From the NCBI RefSeq assembly GCF_047777955.1, contig NZ_CP180537.1, forward strand, positions 2,046,001 through 2,110,000: a DNA stretch of 64,000 nucleotides, written 5' to 3'. Every line of letters starts with the position of its first letter. The stretch's first letter is position 1. This stretch comes from Didemnitutus sp047777955 (GTDB lineage: Bacteria; Verrucomicrobiota; Verrucomicrobiia; Opitutales; Opitutaceae). Shown piece after piece: positions 46,526 to 58,473 of this stretch. Under the pieces are notes generated by a model. It searched no databases and was not told where the DNA came from. It saw nothing but the letters and a program-made list of their open reading frames with translations. The translations under genes and the position numbers were made by a program.

Positions 46526-49500
46526 TCAGAAGCTGCCCTTGATGCCGAAGGTCCAGTTCGTGCCGTAGTTTTCGTAGCGGAACAGCACGTCGGGATTGCC
46601 CGCGCTCTTTTCCATCAGCAGGTGCGGCGTCTCGAAGATGTTGCGGCCGGAGAAGAAAAACTGGAGGCGGTCGTTGATGGTGATCGCGCCGCTGAGGTCG
46701 CACTTCACGTTGCGCTTCTGGTAGCGGTTGGCCGCTTGGAAGGGGCCGGAGTCGTCCTGCCAGATGGCGCTGAAGCTCAGGTTCAGGCGGGTGTTGCGAT
46801 AGCCGAGCGTGCCTTTGAGCGTGTGCGGAATGACGCCGAGGACGACTTGCGCGGGAGGCGTCTCGACGTAGGTGCGCGTGTAGGAAGCGGTCAGCGAGGT
46901 GCCCTGCATGATCTTCGGGAGGAAGTTCAGGTATTGCTGGTAGGAGTATTCCATCGAGCTGTAGGTGATCGGCAGCGGCGCGCTGCTGTAGCTGACGAAA
47001 TCGTAGCCGTCGTAGTTGGGATCGGTGTTGCCGAACTCTTCCGACGTGAGGGTCTTTTGAAGCGTCTTGTTCGTGACCTTATTGCGGCTGGCGACGACCT
47101 GGAGGTTGTTCACACCGGTGCTGCCGAAAAAGTAGCTGAGCGAGGCGGCCATCTTCTTCGAGCGCTCGGGAAGGAGGTTCGGGTTGGGCGTGGTGACCTG
47201 CAGAGCGTCGTCGTTGATCTGGCGCGTGCCGCTGATCTTGCCGAGGTCGGGGCGGCGGATGGTTTTGCCCCAGCCGATGTCGAAGAGCAAGTTCGGCAGG
47301 ATGGAGTATTTGGCCGTGGCGCTGGGGAAATAGTCCGCGTAGTCGCCGTGGCGCTGCACGCGCGGGCGCGAGTATTTGTAGTCGATCGCCGAGACGCTGT
47401 TGGGCGCGCCGGTGGACGTGACGGGGTAGCCGGCGGCGGCGACATCTTGGTTCGAGTAGGGATCGAGCTCGGTGGAGTCGATCTCGGTGAGCTCGTAGCG
47501 CACGCCGCCCTGGAGCGCGAGCTTGCTGAGGCGCGTGTTGCCCATGATGTAGCCGGCGGTGACGGTCTCCTTCACGTCGTAGGTGGGCTGGTTGAGATAC
47601 GTGCCGGACTCGTAGTTGGCCAGGCTGATGCCCGCGGTGGAGGAGCCGGTGGCGCTGGTGGGCAGCGTGCGGACGAAGTATTCCGGATGGGTGTGGAAGA
47701 GTTCGCCGAGGGTGTCGCGGTCGGGGAACGGCGGGGCGCCGCCGCCGCTGAGCGAGGTGAAGACCACGCCGGGCTGGTTGCCGCCGCCGAAGAGAGTGAA
47801 GGGCGACGGGTAGTTGGCGAACGAGCCGGTGGTGCCGCCGCCGGGGCCGACGTAGAGCCACTTGTCGGAGTCGTTTGAGTTGCGCGCGAACTGGGCGTTG
47901 CGCGAGCGCTTGGCGCCGACCTGGATGAAGGACGGGAGGCGGAAGGGCAGGTTGTAGCGCGCGTTCAGGTCGCCGGACTTGATGTCGATCGTGTTCTGGC
48001 GGTTGTCGTCGGAGATGCGCGGATTGGTCTGGAGCGCGAGGTTGGTCCAGTCGGAGCCGCCCGTCTGCGTGATCTTCCAGTCGGCGGAGTCGGCGGCGGA
48101 GCGCGTGGCGGTGAAGCCGATGCCGGTGACGTTGTTGACCGTGGTGTTGGCGACGAGCTTGTGCGCGAGGTTGTCGTAGTCGTTGCGCGAGTGCGAGGTG
48201 GTGAAGGAACCGTCGACGCGGAGGTTCTCGCGGCGATACTCGAAGCTGGGCGAGAAGGTGAGGGTGTTGGTGAACTTGGCGCCGTTGCCGCCGCCGAACT
48301 GGATGCTGCCGGCGTTGGTGGGCGAGGAGCCGTAGGTGAGGACGCCGTCGCCGGGCACGGTGGCGCGGGTGCCGCCGGCGATCATCGTGACCTGGCGATT
48401 GTAGAATTGCGCGTGATAGCGGCTGAAGAGGGCGTTGAGCGACAGCGTGAGGTTCGGGGTGGCGCGGAAATCGAATGTCGCGGTGTAGCTGCCGCGGTTG
48501 GTCCACTTCGGGCCGTCCTTGAGCAGCACCTGCGTGAGCACCTGCGCGCGCGTGTCGGTGGCGGTCGGCGTGCGGTTGTAGCTGTGATCGACGCGGTATT
48601 GCTCGTTGTAGAGATTCGACTCCTGCAGGCTGAGGATGATGCCGAGGCGATTATTGAAGAAGATGTCGGAGTAAGTGGCGTTGAAGTTCGGGCGCCATTT
48701 GCGGCCGATGCGGTCGCCGGGTCCGGGCGTCGCGCCGAGGCCGAACTCCTGCGAGTTGAGCACGGTGGAGATCGAGCCGCCGAAGTAGCGGCCCTTGCGG
48801 TCGAATGCCTTCTTCGTCTTGAGGTTGATGTTGCCGGCGGGCGCGTTGGCGTCCATCGCGGCGCTGGTGACGCGGTTGATCTCGATCGATTCGATGCTGT
48901 TGATCGAGATGCTGTCGAAGCCGAAGGAACGGTTCGCCGTGCCGGAGGCGGAGTTCTCGAAACCGACATATTGGCCGAACGAGTCGGCGCTGGCGATGCT
49001 CTTGCCGTCGAGGGTGACGGAGGCGTATTCGGAGCTCATGCCGCCGATGCGCGGGCCGCGGGTGTCGGCCTCGACGTATTCGAGCTCGACGCCGGGGAGG
49101 AACTTGAGGAACTCGCCGACGTTGCCCTCGGTGATGTTGCCGAAGGCGTCGGAGGCGACGGAGCGGCTGAGGTTCATCGAGTTCTTCTGGCGCGAGAGGG
49201 CCTTGGCGTTGCCGTCCTTCTCCGCCGTGACGGTGAAGGTCTGCAGCTGGACGACGGCCTCGCCGCTCTTGGCCGCGGCGGCCGCGCCGCCGAGCTCGAA
49301 TTCCTGGTTCGTGGTCTCGCCGGCGACGACGGTTACCTTCTGCGAGACCGGGGGCAGGCCGATGTAGGTGACGGTGACCGTCACCTCGCCGACGGGCACG
49401 CGCTGGAGCGAGAAGTAGCCGCTTGTTTCGGACACGACCGAGAGGTCGGTGCCCTCGACGCGCACGGTGGCGTCGCGGGTGTATTCCTTGGTCACCGCGT

Positions 49501-49612
49501 TGTAGACGTGACCGGTGATCGTGCCGGTGCCGGCGGTTTGAGCGAACGCGGCGATGGTGCACGCGAGCGAGACGAGCGCGACCAGCGCCCGGGTGGGGAG
49601 GTGTAGTTTCAT
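46526..49612 (-). CDS. TonB-dependent receptor with N-terminal carboxypeptidase-like domain
   Basis: The protein has 1028 residues from ATG 49612. The signal peptide ends near AAFAQ. A CarbopepD_reg-like domain (~28-105; GTITGHVYNAVTKEYTRDAT) is followed by a TonB-box-like TFTVTAE, a plug (~120-260; GNVGEFLKFLPGVELEYVEA) and a barrel ending FGIKGSF. It differs from the receptor at 2326, which lacks the extra N-terminal domain. It is divergent from a GH2-GH1-GH30 cluster, so it probably imports the sugar those enzymes release. No SusD partner is present. Confidence 0.9.
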   Translation of the reverse strand: MKLHLPTRALVALVSLACTIAAFAQTAGTGTITGHVYNAVTKEYTRDATVRVEGTDLSVVSETSGYFSLQRVPVGEVTVTVTYIGLPPVSQKVTVVAGETTNQEFELGGAAAAAKSGEAVVQLQTFTVTAEKDGNAKALSRQKNSMNLSRSVASDAFGNITEGNVGEFLKFLPGVELEYVEADTRGPRIGGMSSEYASVTLDGKSIASADSFGQYVGFENSASGTANRSFGFDSISINSIESIEINRVTSAAMDANAPAGNINLKTKKAFDRKGRYFGGSISTVLNSQEFGLGATPGPGDRIGRKWRPNFNATYSDIFFNNRLGIILSLQESNLYNEQYRVDHSYNRTPTATDTRAQVLTQVLLKDGPKWTNRGSYTATFDFRATPNLTLSLNALFSRYHAQFYNRQVTMIAGGTRATVPGDGVLTYGSSPTNAGSIQFGGGNGAKFTNTLTFSPSFEYRRENLRVDGSFTTSHSRNDYDNLAHKLVANTTVNNVTGIGFTATRSAADSADWKITQTGGSDWTNLALQTNPRISDDNRQNTIDIKSGDLNARYNLPFRLPSFIQVGAKRSRNAQFARNSNDSDKWLYVGPGGGTTGSFANYPSPFTLFGGGNQPGVVFTSLSGGGAPPFPDRDTLGELFHTHPEYFVRTLPTSATGSSTAGISLANYESGTYLNQPTYDVKETVTAGYIMGNTRLSKLALQGGVRYELTEIDSTELDPYSNQDVAAAGYPVTSTGAPNSVSAIDYKYSRPRVQRHGDYADYFPSATAKYSILPNLLFDIGWGKTIRRPDLGKISGTRQINDDALQVTTPNPNLLPERSKKMAASLSYFFGSTGVNNLQVVASRNKVTNKTLQKTLTSEEFGNTDPNYDGYDFVSYSSAPLPITYSSMEYSYQQYLNFLPKIMQGTSLTASYTRTYVETPPAQVVLGVIPHTLKGTLGYRNTRLNLSFSAIWQDDSGPFQAANRYQKRNVKCDLSGAITINDRLQFFFSGRNIFETPHLLMEKSAGNPDVLFRYENYGTNWTFGIKGSF

Positions 49613-49721
49613 GAGGTTGCCAGGGGGGACGATTGAACCGCGACGGAGGCGGGCGCCCGGCTGGCGAGGGGTGCCGAGGGGTGGCCGGGTGCGGGCGGAG
49701 AATATCGCGCGCGCCGGCGGG

Positions 49722-49784
49722 CCGCATCCCTCGTTGGAGGGGTGAGGCGCGCCGCGGCCCGCTCCTCCCTCCAAGGAGGGATGG
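49722..49784. repeat. pair of REP-like palindromes
   Basis: Two short hairpins, ccctc-gttg-gaggg (49728-49741) and tccctcc-aa-ggaggga (49766-49781), are in opposite orientation around a GC-rich spacer with gcggcccgc. A related hairpin with the same catccctc / gcggcccgc flank lies at 58636-58649. The second hairpin overlaps a possible start codon of the GH2 gene. Confidence 0.6.
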
Positions 49785-51948
49785 CGCGGCGCGGTTTGCG
49801 CGCTAGACTGCACGCGTGTCATGGCCGAGCGCGTCGCCGCGCCCCGTGGCGCCCTCGCTGTGCCTGCCTTCCTTTTTCCCGGCATCTCCGCCGTCTCCTC
49901 GTGTTCGCCCTTCTCCCGCTCGGCGGGACCGTGTCGGCGCAATCGCCCCGGCTGACGCTCGCGCTGGACGCGTGGCAGTTCCGCTTCGGCGAACGGGGCG
50001 CGACGCCGACGGCCGCGACGGCCGCGGCCTGGGACGAGGTGCGCGTGCCGCACACCTGGAACGCGCGCGACGGCGCCGACGGCGGTGGCGACTACGTGCG
50101 CGGCACCGGCTGGTATGTGCGGCGCTTCACGCTCGGGCCGGAGTGGACGGCCAAGCGCGTGTTCGTGGAATTCGACGGCGCGAGCCGCTCCGCGCGGGTG
50201 TTCCTCAACGGCCAGCTCCTCGGCGAGCACGTGGGCGGGTTCGCCCGCTTCCGCTTCGACCTCACGCCGGCGCTGCACCGCGGCGCGGAGAACGTCCTGG
50301 CCGTCGCCGTGAGCAACGCGCCCGACGGCGCGGCGCCGATCTCGGCCGACTTCACCTTTTTCGGCGGACTCTACCGCGGCGTGCGGCTGGTCGGCGTCGA
50401 CGCGCTCCACGTCGAGCTAATGGATCACGCGTCGCCCGGCGTCTACATCACGCCGCAGCGCGTCTCGGCCGAGCACGCGGACGTCGCGGTCGCGGTGCTC
50501 GTGCGCAACGACTCCGCGCAGGACGTGTCCGGCGAGGTCGAGGTGGTGCTGCGCGATGCGGCCGGCACGGTCGTCGGCACGCAGCGTCAGCACGGGGATT
50601 TTCCCGCCGCGAGCACCACGCGCACCAGCGTGGACTTCGCGCTGGCGCGCCCGCACCTCTGGAACGGCCGGCGCGACCCGCACCAGTATCGCGCGAGCGT
50701 GGTCGTGCGCGCCGCCGGCGCGGGGGGCGATGCAGTCGAGCAGCGCTTCGGCATCCGCGCCTTCCGCATCGACGCCGAGCGGGGTTTCCTGCTCAACGGC
50801 GAGCCGCTCGACCTGCACGGCGTGAGCCGGCACCAGGATCGCGCGGGCAAGGGCTGGGCGATCAGCGAGGCCGACGAGCGCGAGGATTTCGCGCTCATCC
50901 GCGAGCTGGGCGCATCCGCGGTGCGCGTGGCGCACTACCAGCAGTCGCCGCTGTGGTTCGACCTCGCGGACGAGTCCGGACTGCTCGCGTGGGCCGAGGT
51001 GCCGGTGGTGAACGAGGTGCCGGCGGGCGCCCGTTACCTCGACAACGCCCGGCAGCAGCTCCGCGAGCTGATCCGCCAGAACTACAACCGCCCCGCGATC
51101 ATCTGCTGGAGCGTCGGCAACGAGACGCGCGAGGAGGGCGAACGCTCCGGCGGCCCGATCCGGGCCAACGGCGAGGAGTCGGGCCGCGTGATCGCCGCCC
51201 TCGCGCAGACGGCCAAGGCCGAGGATCCCACGCGGCCCTCCGTCTACGCCTCGAATCACCCGGCGGAGGACACGCGGAACTTTCTCACCGACGTGACGGC
51301 GTTCAATCGCTACTTCGGCTGGTATCACGGCCGCAGCGACGAGATCGGCCCCTGGCTCGACGACGTCCATCGGCGCTACCCGGCGCTGCGCTTCGGCATC
51401 AGCGAATACGGCGCCGGCGCGAACCCCACGCAGCACGAGCTGCCCGCGCGCAAGCCGCCGCACGCCGGGCCGTGGCACCCCGAGGAATACCAGAACGACT
51501 ACCACGAGCGGCACTGGCTCGCGCTGCAGGCCAGGCCGTTCGTCTGGTGCAAGTTCGTCTGGAACATGTTCGATTTCGCGGTCGATGCGCGCCGCGAGGG
51601 CGGCACGCCCGGCCTGAACGACAAGGGGCTTGTCAGCTACGATCGCCGGCTGCGCAAGGACGCGTTCTACTGGTATCAAGCCAACTGGAGCGCCGAGCCC
51701 GTGCTTCACCTCACCAGCCGCCGCTATCGCGAGCGCCCGGCGGGACGCGGCGAACTGAAGGCCTATTCCAACGCGCCGCGCGTCGAACTCTGGCTCGACG
51801 GCCAATCCCTCGGCGTCCGCGAGAGCCGCGACCGGATTTTCCGATGGCCAGTCGACCTCCCCGTCGGCGAACATCGCGTCGTCGCCCGCGCGGGCGACCT
51901 CTCCGACGAGATCGTCTTCACCTGCCTGCCGCCCCCGGCCGCCACCCC

Positions 51949-51952
<4 letters not shown>
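49781..51952 (+). CDS. GH2 beta-galactosidase-like enzyme, secreted
   Basis: A hydrophobic signal (LRRLLVFALLPLGGTVSAQ) precedes a GH2 sugar-binding domain (VPHTWNARDGADGGGDYVRG, GWYVRRF), an Ig-like domain, a TIM barrel and a short C-terminal domain. The acid/base Glu lies in CWSVGNETREEG and the nucleophile Glu in FGISEYGAGA. The start is doubtful. ATG 49781 gives a long 40-residue lead and sits inside a REP-like hairpin. ATG 49821 would give a tidier start but needs one extra base in the ttttt run at 49873-49877. The gene overlaps the GH1 gene by ATGA. Substrate likely beta-galactoside or beta-mannoside; not settled. Confidence 0.82.
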
Positions 51953-53305
<1,353 letters not shown>

Positions 53306-53319
<14 letters not shown>

Positions 53320-54224
53320 CCCGGCCCCGCTTTCCCGTCGCGCCTTCGTGCGCTCGCTCGGCGTGGCCGGCGCCGCGCTCGCCGCGGCGCCGTTGCTCCG
53401 GGCCCACGCGGACGCGGTGACGCGTGCAGAACGAACGCTGGTGCTGGTCCACCTCGCCGGCGGACACGACGGGCTCAGCACGTTCGTTCCGGGCGATGAC
53501 GAGGCCTATTTTCGCGCCCGGCCCACGCTCGCCTTGCGGCGGGCGGAGACGCTCCGCCTCGGCGAATCCGTCTGGCTGAATCGTGCCGCGGCCGATCTCG
53601 CGCCCTGGTTCGAAGCCGGGGCGATCGCCGTCCTCCCGCAGGTCGGCTGCACCCCGGCGAGTCCGAGCCATTACCGCGCCACGCAGCTGTGGCGGAGCGG
53701 CAGCGCACCGGAGGAGGTGGCGGTGGCGCGGTGGACGGAGCTGACCGGGCGTCCGGTCGTCGACCACGGCGGCGCGTTCGAGGGGCGCTGGCGGAGATCG
53801 CCGCGCGCGTCCGCACCGTCGCGGCGGGCGAGATCCACCACGTGCGCCTCGACGGCTTCGACACGCATTTCGACCAGCGCACCGCGCACGACGCGGCCAT
53901 CGCGCGGTTCGCGCGGGGCATCGCGCACTTCCAGCGCCAGCTCGCGCGCGGCGGTGCGGCGGAGCGCGTCCGCGTGGTGGCGTTTTCGGAGTTTGGCCGC
54001 GCGCTCGCGGAAAACGAGTTCGGCGGCACGCATCACGGCGGCGGCGGACAGTGCTACCTCATCGGCGCCGGCGTGCGCGGCGGCGTGCACGGCCGGATCG
54101 ACGCCGCGGCGACGGAGGCGCCGGTCTCCCCCGGCAGGTGATCGCGACCGCCGCCGACTGGCTGGGCGTCGGCGCCTCGCGCGTGCTCGGCGAGGCGATC
54201 GCTCCGCTGCCCTTGTCCTCCTGA
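53306..54224 (+). pseudogene. shortened DUF1501-type Tat-exported protein with two frame breaks
   Basis: It begins with a twin-arginine signal (SRRAFVRSLGVAGAALAAAP), then the DUF1501 start (LVLVHLAGGHDGLSTFVP) and, in other frames, HHVRLDGFDTHFDQRTAHD and VVAFSEFGRALAENEFGGTH, then QVIATAADWLGVGASRV. Frames change in gggg (53782-53785) and ccccc (54128-54132); two added bases give 306 codons. Family members are usually over 400 residues. The missing part lies between RPVVDHGGAFEG and the next domain block, so this copy seems internally deleted as well. DUF1501 is an alkaline-phosphatase-superfamily-like fold of unclear role, usually beside DUF1800, which is absent here. Confidence 0.65.
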
Positions 54225-54230
54225 TTTTCT

Positions 54231-55661
54231 ATGCGCTCCCCCACATTGCTCCGTGCGATTGCTGTTCTATCCCTTCTTCCCGCGCCGGCCGCGCTCGCGG
54301 CGGGGCCGACCGTTGAGGTCTATCTGACCGCGCAGGAAGGCGGAGCGCGTCTCGCGCGCCAGGCGCCGCTGACCCTGCAGAAGGCCGGCGAGGCCACCGA
54401 GAAGACCGCCTACGTGTTCGTCGACCGGGCGAAGCGGTTCCAGACGCTGCTGGGCATCGGCGGCGCGCTGACGGACGCCGCGGCGGAGACCTGGGCCAGG
54501 CTGCCGGAGGCGCAGCGCCGCGAGCTGCTGCGCGCGTATTTCGATCCGCGCGACGGCATCGGCTACACGCTCGCGCGGACGAACATCCACTCCTGCGATT
54601 TCTCGAGCGGCAGCTACACCTACGTCGCCGAGGGCGACCGCGAGCTGAAGACCTTCTCCGTCGCGCACGACGAACGCTACCGCATCCCGTTCATCAAGGC
54701 CGCCCTCGCGGCGGCCGGCGGCCGGCTCACGCTTTACGCCAGCCCCTGGAGTCCGCCCGGCTGGATGAAGAGCAACGGCGAGATGCTGCACGGCGGCACG
54801 CTCAAGCCGGAGTTCGCCGCGACCTGGGCGGAATACCTCGCGAAGTTCGTCCAGGCCTACGAGGCGGCGGGCATCCCGGTGTGGGGACTCACGGTGCAGA
54901 ACGAGCCGATGGCGGTGCAGCGCTGGGAGTCGTGCGTCTTCACCGCCGAGGCGGAACGCGACTTCGTGCGCGACCACCTCGGGCCGACGCTCGCGCGCCG
55001 CGGGCTGGGCGACCGCAAGCTCATCGTCTGGGACCACAACCGCACGCTGATGTATGACCGCGCCCGCGTGATGCTCGAGGATCCCGCGGCGGCGAAGTTC
55101 GTCTGGGGCGTCGGCTTCCATTGGTATGTGAACGACTCCTTCGAGAACGTGAAGCGCGTGCAGGAGGCGTTCCCGCAGACGCACCTGCTGCTCACCGAGG
55201 CGTGCCTTTATCCGTGGGACCGCGCGAAGATGACCGAGTGGCACTGGGGCGAGCGCTACGGCACCTCCATCCTGCGCGACCTGAACAACGGGGCCGAGGG
55301 CTGGACCGACTGGAACATCCTGCTCGACGAGACGGGCGGACCGAACCACGTGCAGAACTTCTGCTACGCGCCCGTGCACGCGGACACGCGCACGGGCGAG
55401 CTGCTCTGGATGAATTCGTTCTACTACATCGGCCACTTCTCGAAGTTCATCCGCCCCGGCGCGCGGCGCGTGATCGCGGCGCCCACGACCGACGAGATCG
55501 AGAGCACGGCGTTCGTGAACCCCGACGGCAGCACCGCCGTGGTGGTGCTCAACACCGGGGAGAAGGCTCAGCCCTTCGCCCTCAACCTCGGCGCGGACGG
55601 CGTCGCCTCCACGACGATCCCGGCGCACGCGATCATGACGCTGGTCGTGCCGGCGAAGTAG
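54231..55661 (+). CDS. GH30 glucosylceramidase-like beta-glycosidase, secreted
   Basis: The protein has 476 residues with a signal peptide (MRSPTLLRAIAVLSLLPAPA, then ALAAG). A TIM barrel follows with FQTLLGIGGALTDAAAETWA, YTLARTNIHSCDFSSGSYTY, LYASPWSPPGWMKSNGEM, the acid/base Glu in LTVQNEPMAVQ and the nucleophile Glu in HLLLTEACL. A small beta domain closes the protein. This is the GH30 pattern of beta-1,6-glucanases, beta-glucosidases and glucosylceramidases. With GH2 and GH1 on the same strand it suggests a mixed or branched beta-glycan as target. Confidence 0.9.
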   Translation: MRSPTLLRAIAVLSLLPAPAALAAGPTVEVYLTAQEGGARLARQAPLTLQKAGEATEKTAYVFVDRAKRFQTLLGIGGALTDAAAETWARLPEAQRRELLRAYFDPRDGIGYTLARTNIHSCDFSSGSYTYVAEGDRELKTFSVAHDERYRIPFIKAALAAAGGRLTLYASPWSPPGWMKSNGEMLHGGTLKPEFAATWAEYLAKFVQAYEAAGIPVWGLTVQNEPMAVQRWESCVFTAEAERDFVRDHLGPTLARRGLGDRKLIVWDHNRTLMYDRARVMLEDPAAAKFVWGVGFHWYVNDSFENVKRVQEAFPQTHLLLTEACLYPWDRAKMTEWHWGERYGTSILRDLNNGAEGWTDWNILLDETGGPNHVQNFCYAPVHADTRTGELLWMNSFYYIGHFSKFIRPGARRVIAAPTTDEIESTAFVNPDGSTAVVVLNTGEKAQPFALNLGADGVASTTIPAHAIMTLVVPAK

Positions 55662-55689
55662 GGCCGAGCTCGCGGGGACGCTCGCTCTG

Positions 55690-55713
55690 CGGAGCCGGTC
55701 GATGCCGGCTCCG
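55690..55713. terminator. hairpin between convergent GH30 and NarL-type genes
   Basis: A 9-bp perfect stem cggagccgg / ccggctccg has a six-base loop and no clear T run on either side. Probably a shared weak terminator. Confidence 0.5.
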
Positions 55714-55723
55714 TCTGACGGCT

Positions 55724-56356
55724 TCACTTCAGCCGAATGATGCCGCGCTGGAGGGCGGCGGTGACGGCCTGCGTGCGGTCGGCGACGCGGAGCTTCGCCA
55801 GGATGCTCTTCAGGTGGTCCTTGGTCGTGTATTCGGAGATGCCGAGACGGTCGGCGATTTCCTTGTTCGCCAGCCCGGCGGCGAGCGCGTTCAGCACCTC
55901 GATCTCGCGCGGCGTCACCTGCTCGTAGAGCTGGCGGGACTTCAGGCGTGAGGCGACGTCCTGCGGGATCCAGCGGCGCCCGGCCGCCACGGCGTGGATC
56001 GCGGGGATCAGCTCCTTGTCGGTCGCGCTTTTCAGGACGTAGCCGCGCGCGCCCGCCTGGAGGGCGTTGTGGATCTCCTCGTCGCCGTCGAAGGCGGAGA
56101 GCATGAGCACGCGCGCGTCGGGTGCGCGCTGCCGGATCTGGCGCAGGGCGTCGGGCCCGCTCTTCACCGGCATGCGCACGTCCATCAGCACGAGCTCGGG
56201 GCGCAGCTGCTCGAAGAGGGCGACCGCCTTGTCGCCGTCGTCGGCCTCGCCGACGACGCGCAGGCCGGGCTCGGTGTTGATGAGCGCGACGAGGCCCATC
56301 CGGACGATGAAGTGGTCGTCGGCGACGAGGATGCGGATTTCGGGAGTGGCGCTCAC
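55724..56356 (-). CDS. NarL/LuxR-family response regulator
   Basis: The protein has 210 residues from GTG 56356, which overlaps the kinase stop by GTGA. The receiver has VADDHFIVRMGL, the phospho-acceptor Asp in LVLMDVRMPVKSG and the conserved Lys in GYVLKSATD. The LuxR helix-turn-helix is at the C-terminus (VTPREIEVLNALAAGLANKE, ISEYTTKDHLKSILAKL). It is the output partner of the HisKA_3 kinase encoded just upstream. Confidence 0.92.
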   Translation of the reverse strand: MSATPEIRILVADDHFIVRMGLVALINTEPGLRVVGEADDGDKAVALFEQLRPELVLMDVRMPVKSGPDALRQIRQRAPDARVLMLSAFDGDEEIHNALQAGARGYVLKSATDKELIPAIHAVAAGRRWIPQDVASRLKSRQLYEQVTPREIEVLNALAAGLANKEIADRLGISEYTTKDHLKSILAKLRVADRTQAVTAALQRGIIRLK

Positions 56357-58473
56357 AGCACGTTGTCCTCCGCGCGCGGGAGGGAGTCGTAGGGGATGGT
56401 GACCTGCACGGTCGTGCCTTCGCCGGGCGGTCCGCTGAGGTCGAGGCGCGCGCCGACGCGCTTGGCGCGCTCGTGCATGCCCAGGAGCCCGAAATGGCGC
56501 TCGCGGTCCGCGCTCATGCGGTCGGTGGCGAGTCCGCTGCCGTTGTCCTTGACGAGGAGCGTCGCATGGTCGGCGGCGAAGGTGAGGCGGACGACGGCGA
56601 GCGTCGCGCCCGAGTGCTTGATCACGTTGGTCAGGGCCTCCTGCGTGATGCGGAGCAGGTTTTCCTCCACGATTTCGGGCAGGCGGCGGCGCTCGCCGAC
56701 CGTCTCGCACTCGACGGCGACCGCGCCGCCGGCGGCGACCTGGCGGCAGGTGATGGCGAGCGCCTCCGAGAGGTCGAACTGCTCGAGTTCGCGCGAACGC
56801 AGCGCCCAGATCGACTGGCGCAGCTCGAGCTGGCTTTGGCGGACGAAATCGCGGGCGAGCTCCAGCGGCGACTTCGCCTCGGCCGGCCGGTTCGGCAGCA
56901 GGCGCGCGGCGGTGTCGAGCTGGAGGGCGATGCCGGTCAGGGTCTGCTCGAGGCCGTCGTGCAGCTCGCGGGCCAGGCGCGTGCGCTCGCTGAGCACGGC
57001 GCGGAATTCGACCTCGGCCGCCTTGCGCGCGCCCATCTCGACCTTCAGCTGCTCGGTGCGCTCCTTCACGCGCTGTTCCAGCAGGTCGTGCGCCTGCTGG
57101 AGCTCGTGCTGGGCCTGCTCGCGCGCGGCGATGGCGGCGCTGAGCATGGCGTTCTTGTTCGCCATGGTGAGCAGCCAGGCGATGGCGCCGACGAGCACGA
57201 CGGAGATGGTGAAGAAGCCGACGATCATGCGCTCGGCGGTGAACCAGCTCGGGTTCTCCAGGATGCGGACGCTGGTCGGGGTGGGGAGAAGCAGGTTCAG
57301 CGTGCGCATCTTGCCGTCGTCGCCCGTGTCGTATTTCGCCACGCCGGCGACCTCGACCAGCGCGCCGAGCGGCACGAGGGTGAGGGCGGAGGATTCCTGC
57401 GGCGTCTCGCCCTCGGCGGTGAAGGTCGCGTCGGCATTCTGGATCGTGCACAGGACGCGCGAGCCGGAGAACGGCCCGGCCTCGCGCTGGACCGGGCGCA
57501 CGCTGCGCGCGAGCAGCCGTCCGCGCAGGCGGATGAACTCCGCCGGGTGCAGGCCGTCGCGCAGCTCCTCGAACGGCACGGCGCGCGGCTCCGGCGGCGC
57601 CTCGTTGCCCTCGACGGGGCGCAGCACGGCATCCTTGAGCACGGGCTGGTAATCGACGAATTCGATGAAGCCGACCGCCTCGACCAGGCGCCCCAGCGGC
57701 ACGCGGGTGGGCTGCGGCGTCTGGATCTGTAGCGCGCCGGTGCCGTCCTGGACGAAGAGATCGAGGCCGATCCGCTGCAGCGTGACGGCGCCGCGGACGT
57801 GGAGGCGCTCGCCGAGAGTGGCGTCGGCGCGGTAGCGCGCGATGTCGCGGATGGCCACGATCGGCTGGGCGAAGGGCGGGTGCGTCTCGGCCTGCTCGAC
57901 AAAGAAATCCTCCGCCGTCGGAACGAAGAGGTTCACCGCCGTCAGCTGGCGGATGGCGGCGTTGAACGACATCGTGACGGTGCCGCGCACGCGGACCTTG
58001 GCCGCGATCAGCGATTGCGGATCGACCTGCGGGGGCAGCTTGGGGAACACCCGCACGCGGTAGGCGCCGAGCGAGACGTCGACCTCGAGCTTGCGCGTGG
58101 CGGTCACGCCGACGGAGCGGACGACGCCGGAGATCTCGACGCGCTGGCAGTCCTCGACGCCGGCCATCAGGCGTTCGATGCTGACCTGCCGAGCGGGCGG
58201 CAGGGTGGCGACGCCGAGGCGGGCGATGCGGTTCGCCCGCACCACGGGGGCGAAGGCGCCGGGGCGGCTGACGCCGGTGACCTCGATCACCTCGCCGATC
58301 GCCGGCTGGGCGCCGACATGACTGATATAGACGCCGCCGCTGGCGTCCTGGAGGGTGAACTTGCCGTTCCAGTCCGGCTCGGCCGCGGTGACGACGCCGC
58401 GGATCGACACCGGGAGCTCGCGCCGCGCCGTGTCCGGCGAGAGCGCCAGCACCTCGGCGGCCGTGCGCAGCAA
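56353..58473 (-). CDS. membrane sensor histidine kinase with periplasmic OB-fold-like region (start uncertain)
   Basis: From TTG 58473 it has 706 residues. A periplasmic part (~15-420) has OB-fold-like repeats (VSIRGVVTAAEPDWNGKFTL, VRVRGTVTMSFNAAIRQL, LRGRLLARSV). A membrane helix lies at ~425 (FFTISVVLVGAIAWLLTMAN), then a coiled coil and a HisKA_3 domain with the His in LARELHDGLEQTLTG and an ATPase (ITQEALTNVIKH, VKDNGSG, LLGMHERAKRVGA). Upstream, the frame continues through a clear signal peptide (GAISLCLASLAVLPTAAQSA, 58482-58541) but no ATG, GTG or TTG precedes it, so the true start may be hidden by a base error. It pairs with the NarL regulator. Confidence 0.85.
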   Translation of the reverse strand: MLRTAAEVLALSPDTARRELPVSIRGVVTAAEPDWNGKFTLQDASGGVYISHVGAQPAIGEVIEVTGVSRPGAFAPVVRANRIARLGVATLPPARQVSIERLMAGVEDCQRVEISGVVRSVGVTATRKLEVDVSLGAYRVRVFPKLPPQVDPQSLIAAKVRVRGTVTMSFNAAIRQLTAVNLFVPTAEDFFVEQAETHPPFAQPIVAIRDIARYRADATLGERLHVRGAVTLQRIGLDLFVQDGTGALQIQTPQPTRVPLGRLVEAVGFIEFVDYQPVLKDAVLRPVEGNEAPPEPRAVPFEELRDGLHPAEFIRLRGRLLARSVRPVQREAGPFSGSRVLCTIQNADATFTAEGETPQESSALTLVPLGALVEVAGVAKYDTGDDGKMRTLNLLLPTPTSVRILENPSWFTAERMIVGFFTISVVLVGAIAWLLTMANKNAMLSAAIAAREQAQHELQQAHDLLEQRVKERTEQLKVEMGARKAAEVEFRAVLSERTRLARELHDGLEQTLTGIALQLDTAARLLPNRPAEAKSPLELARDFVRQSQLELRQSIWALRSRELEQFDLSEALAITCRQVAAGGAVAVECETVGERRRLPEIVEENLLRITQEALTNVIKHSGATLAVVRLTFAADHATLLVKDNGSGLATDRMSADRERHFGLLGMHERAKRVGARLDLSGPPGEGTTVQVTIPYDSLPRAEDNVL

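Noticed and set aside
46526..50410. Extended 1294-codon version of the TonB receptor
   Set aside because: The extra N-terminal part is low-complexity and overlaps the divergent GH2 gene; the signal peptide begins at ATG 49612.
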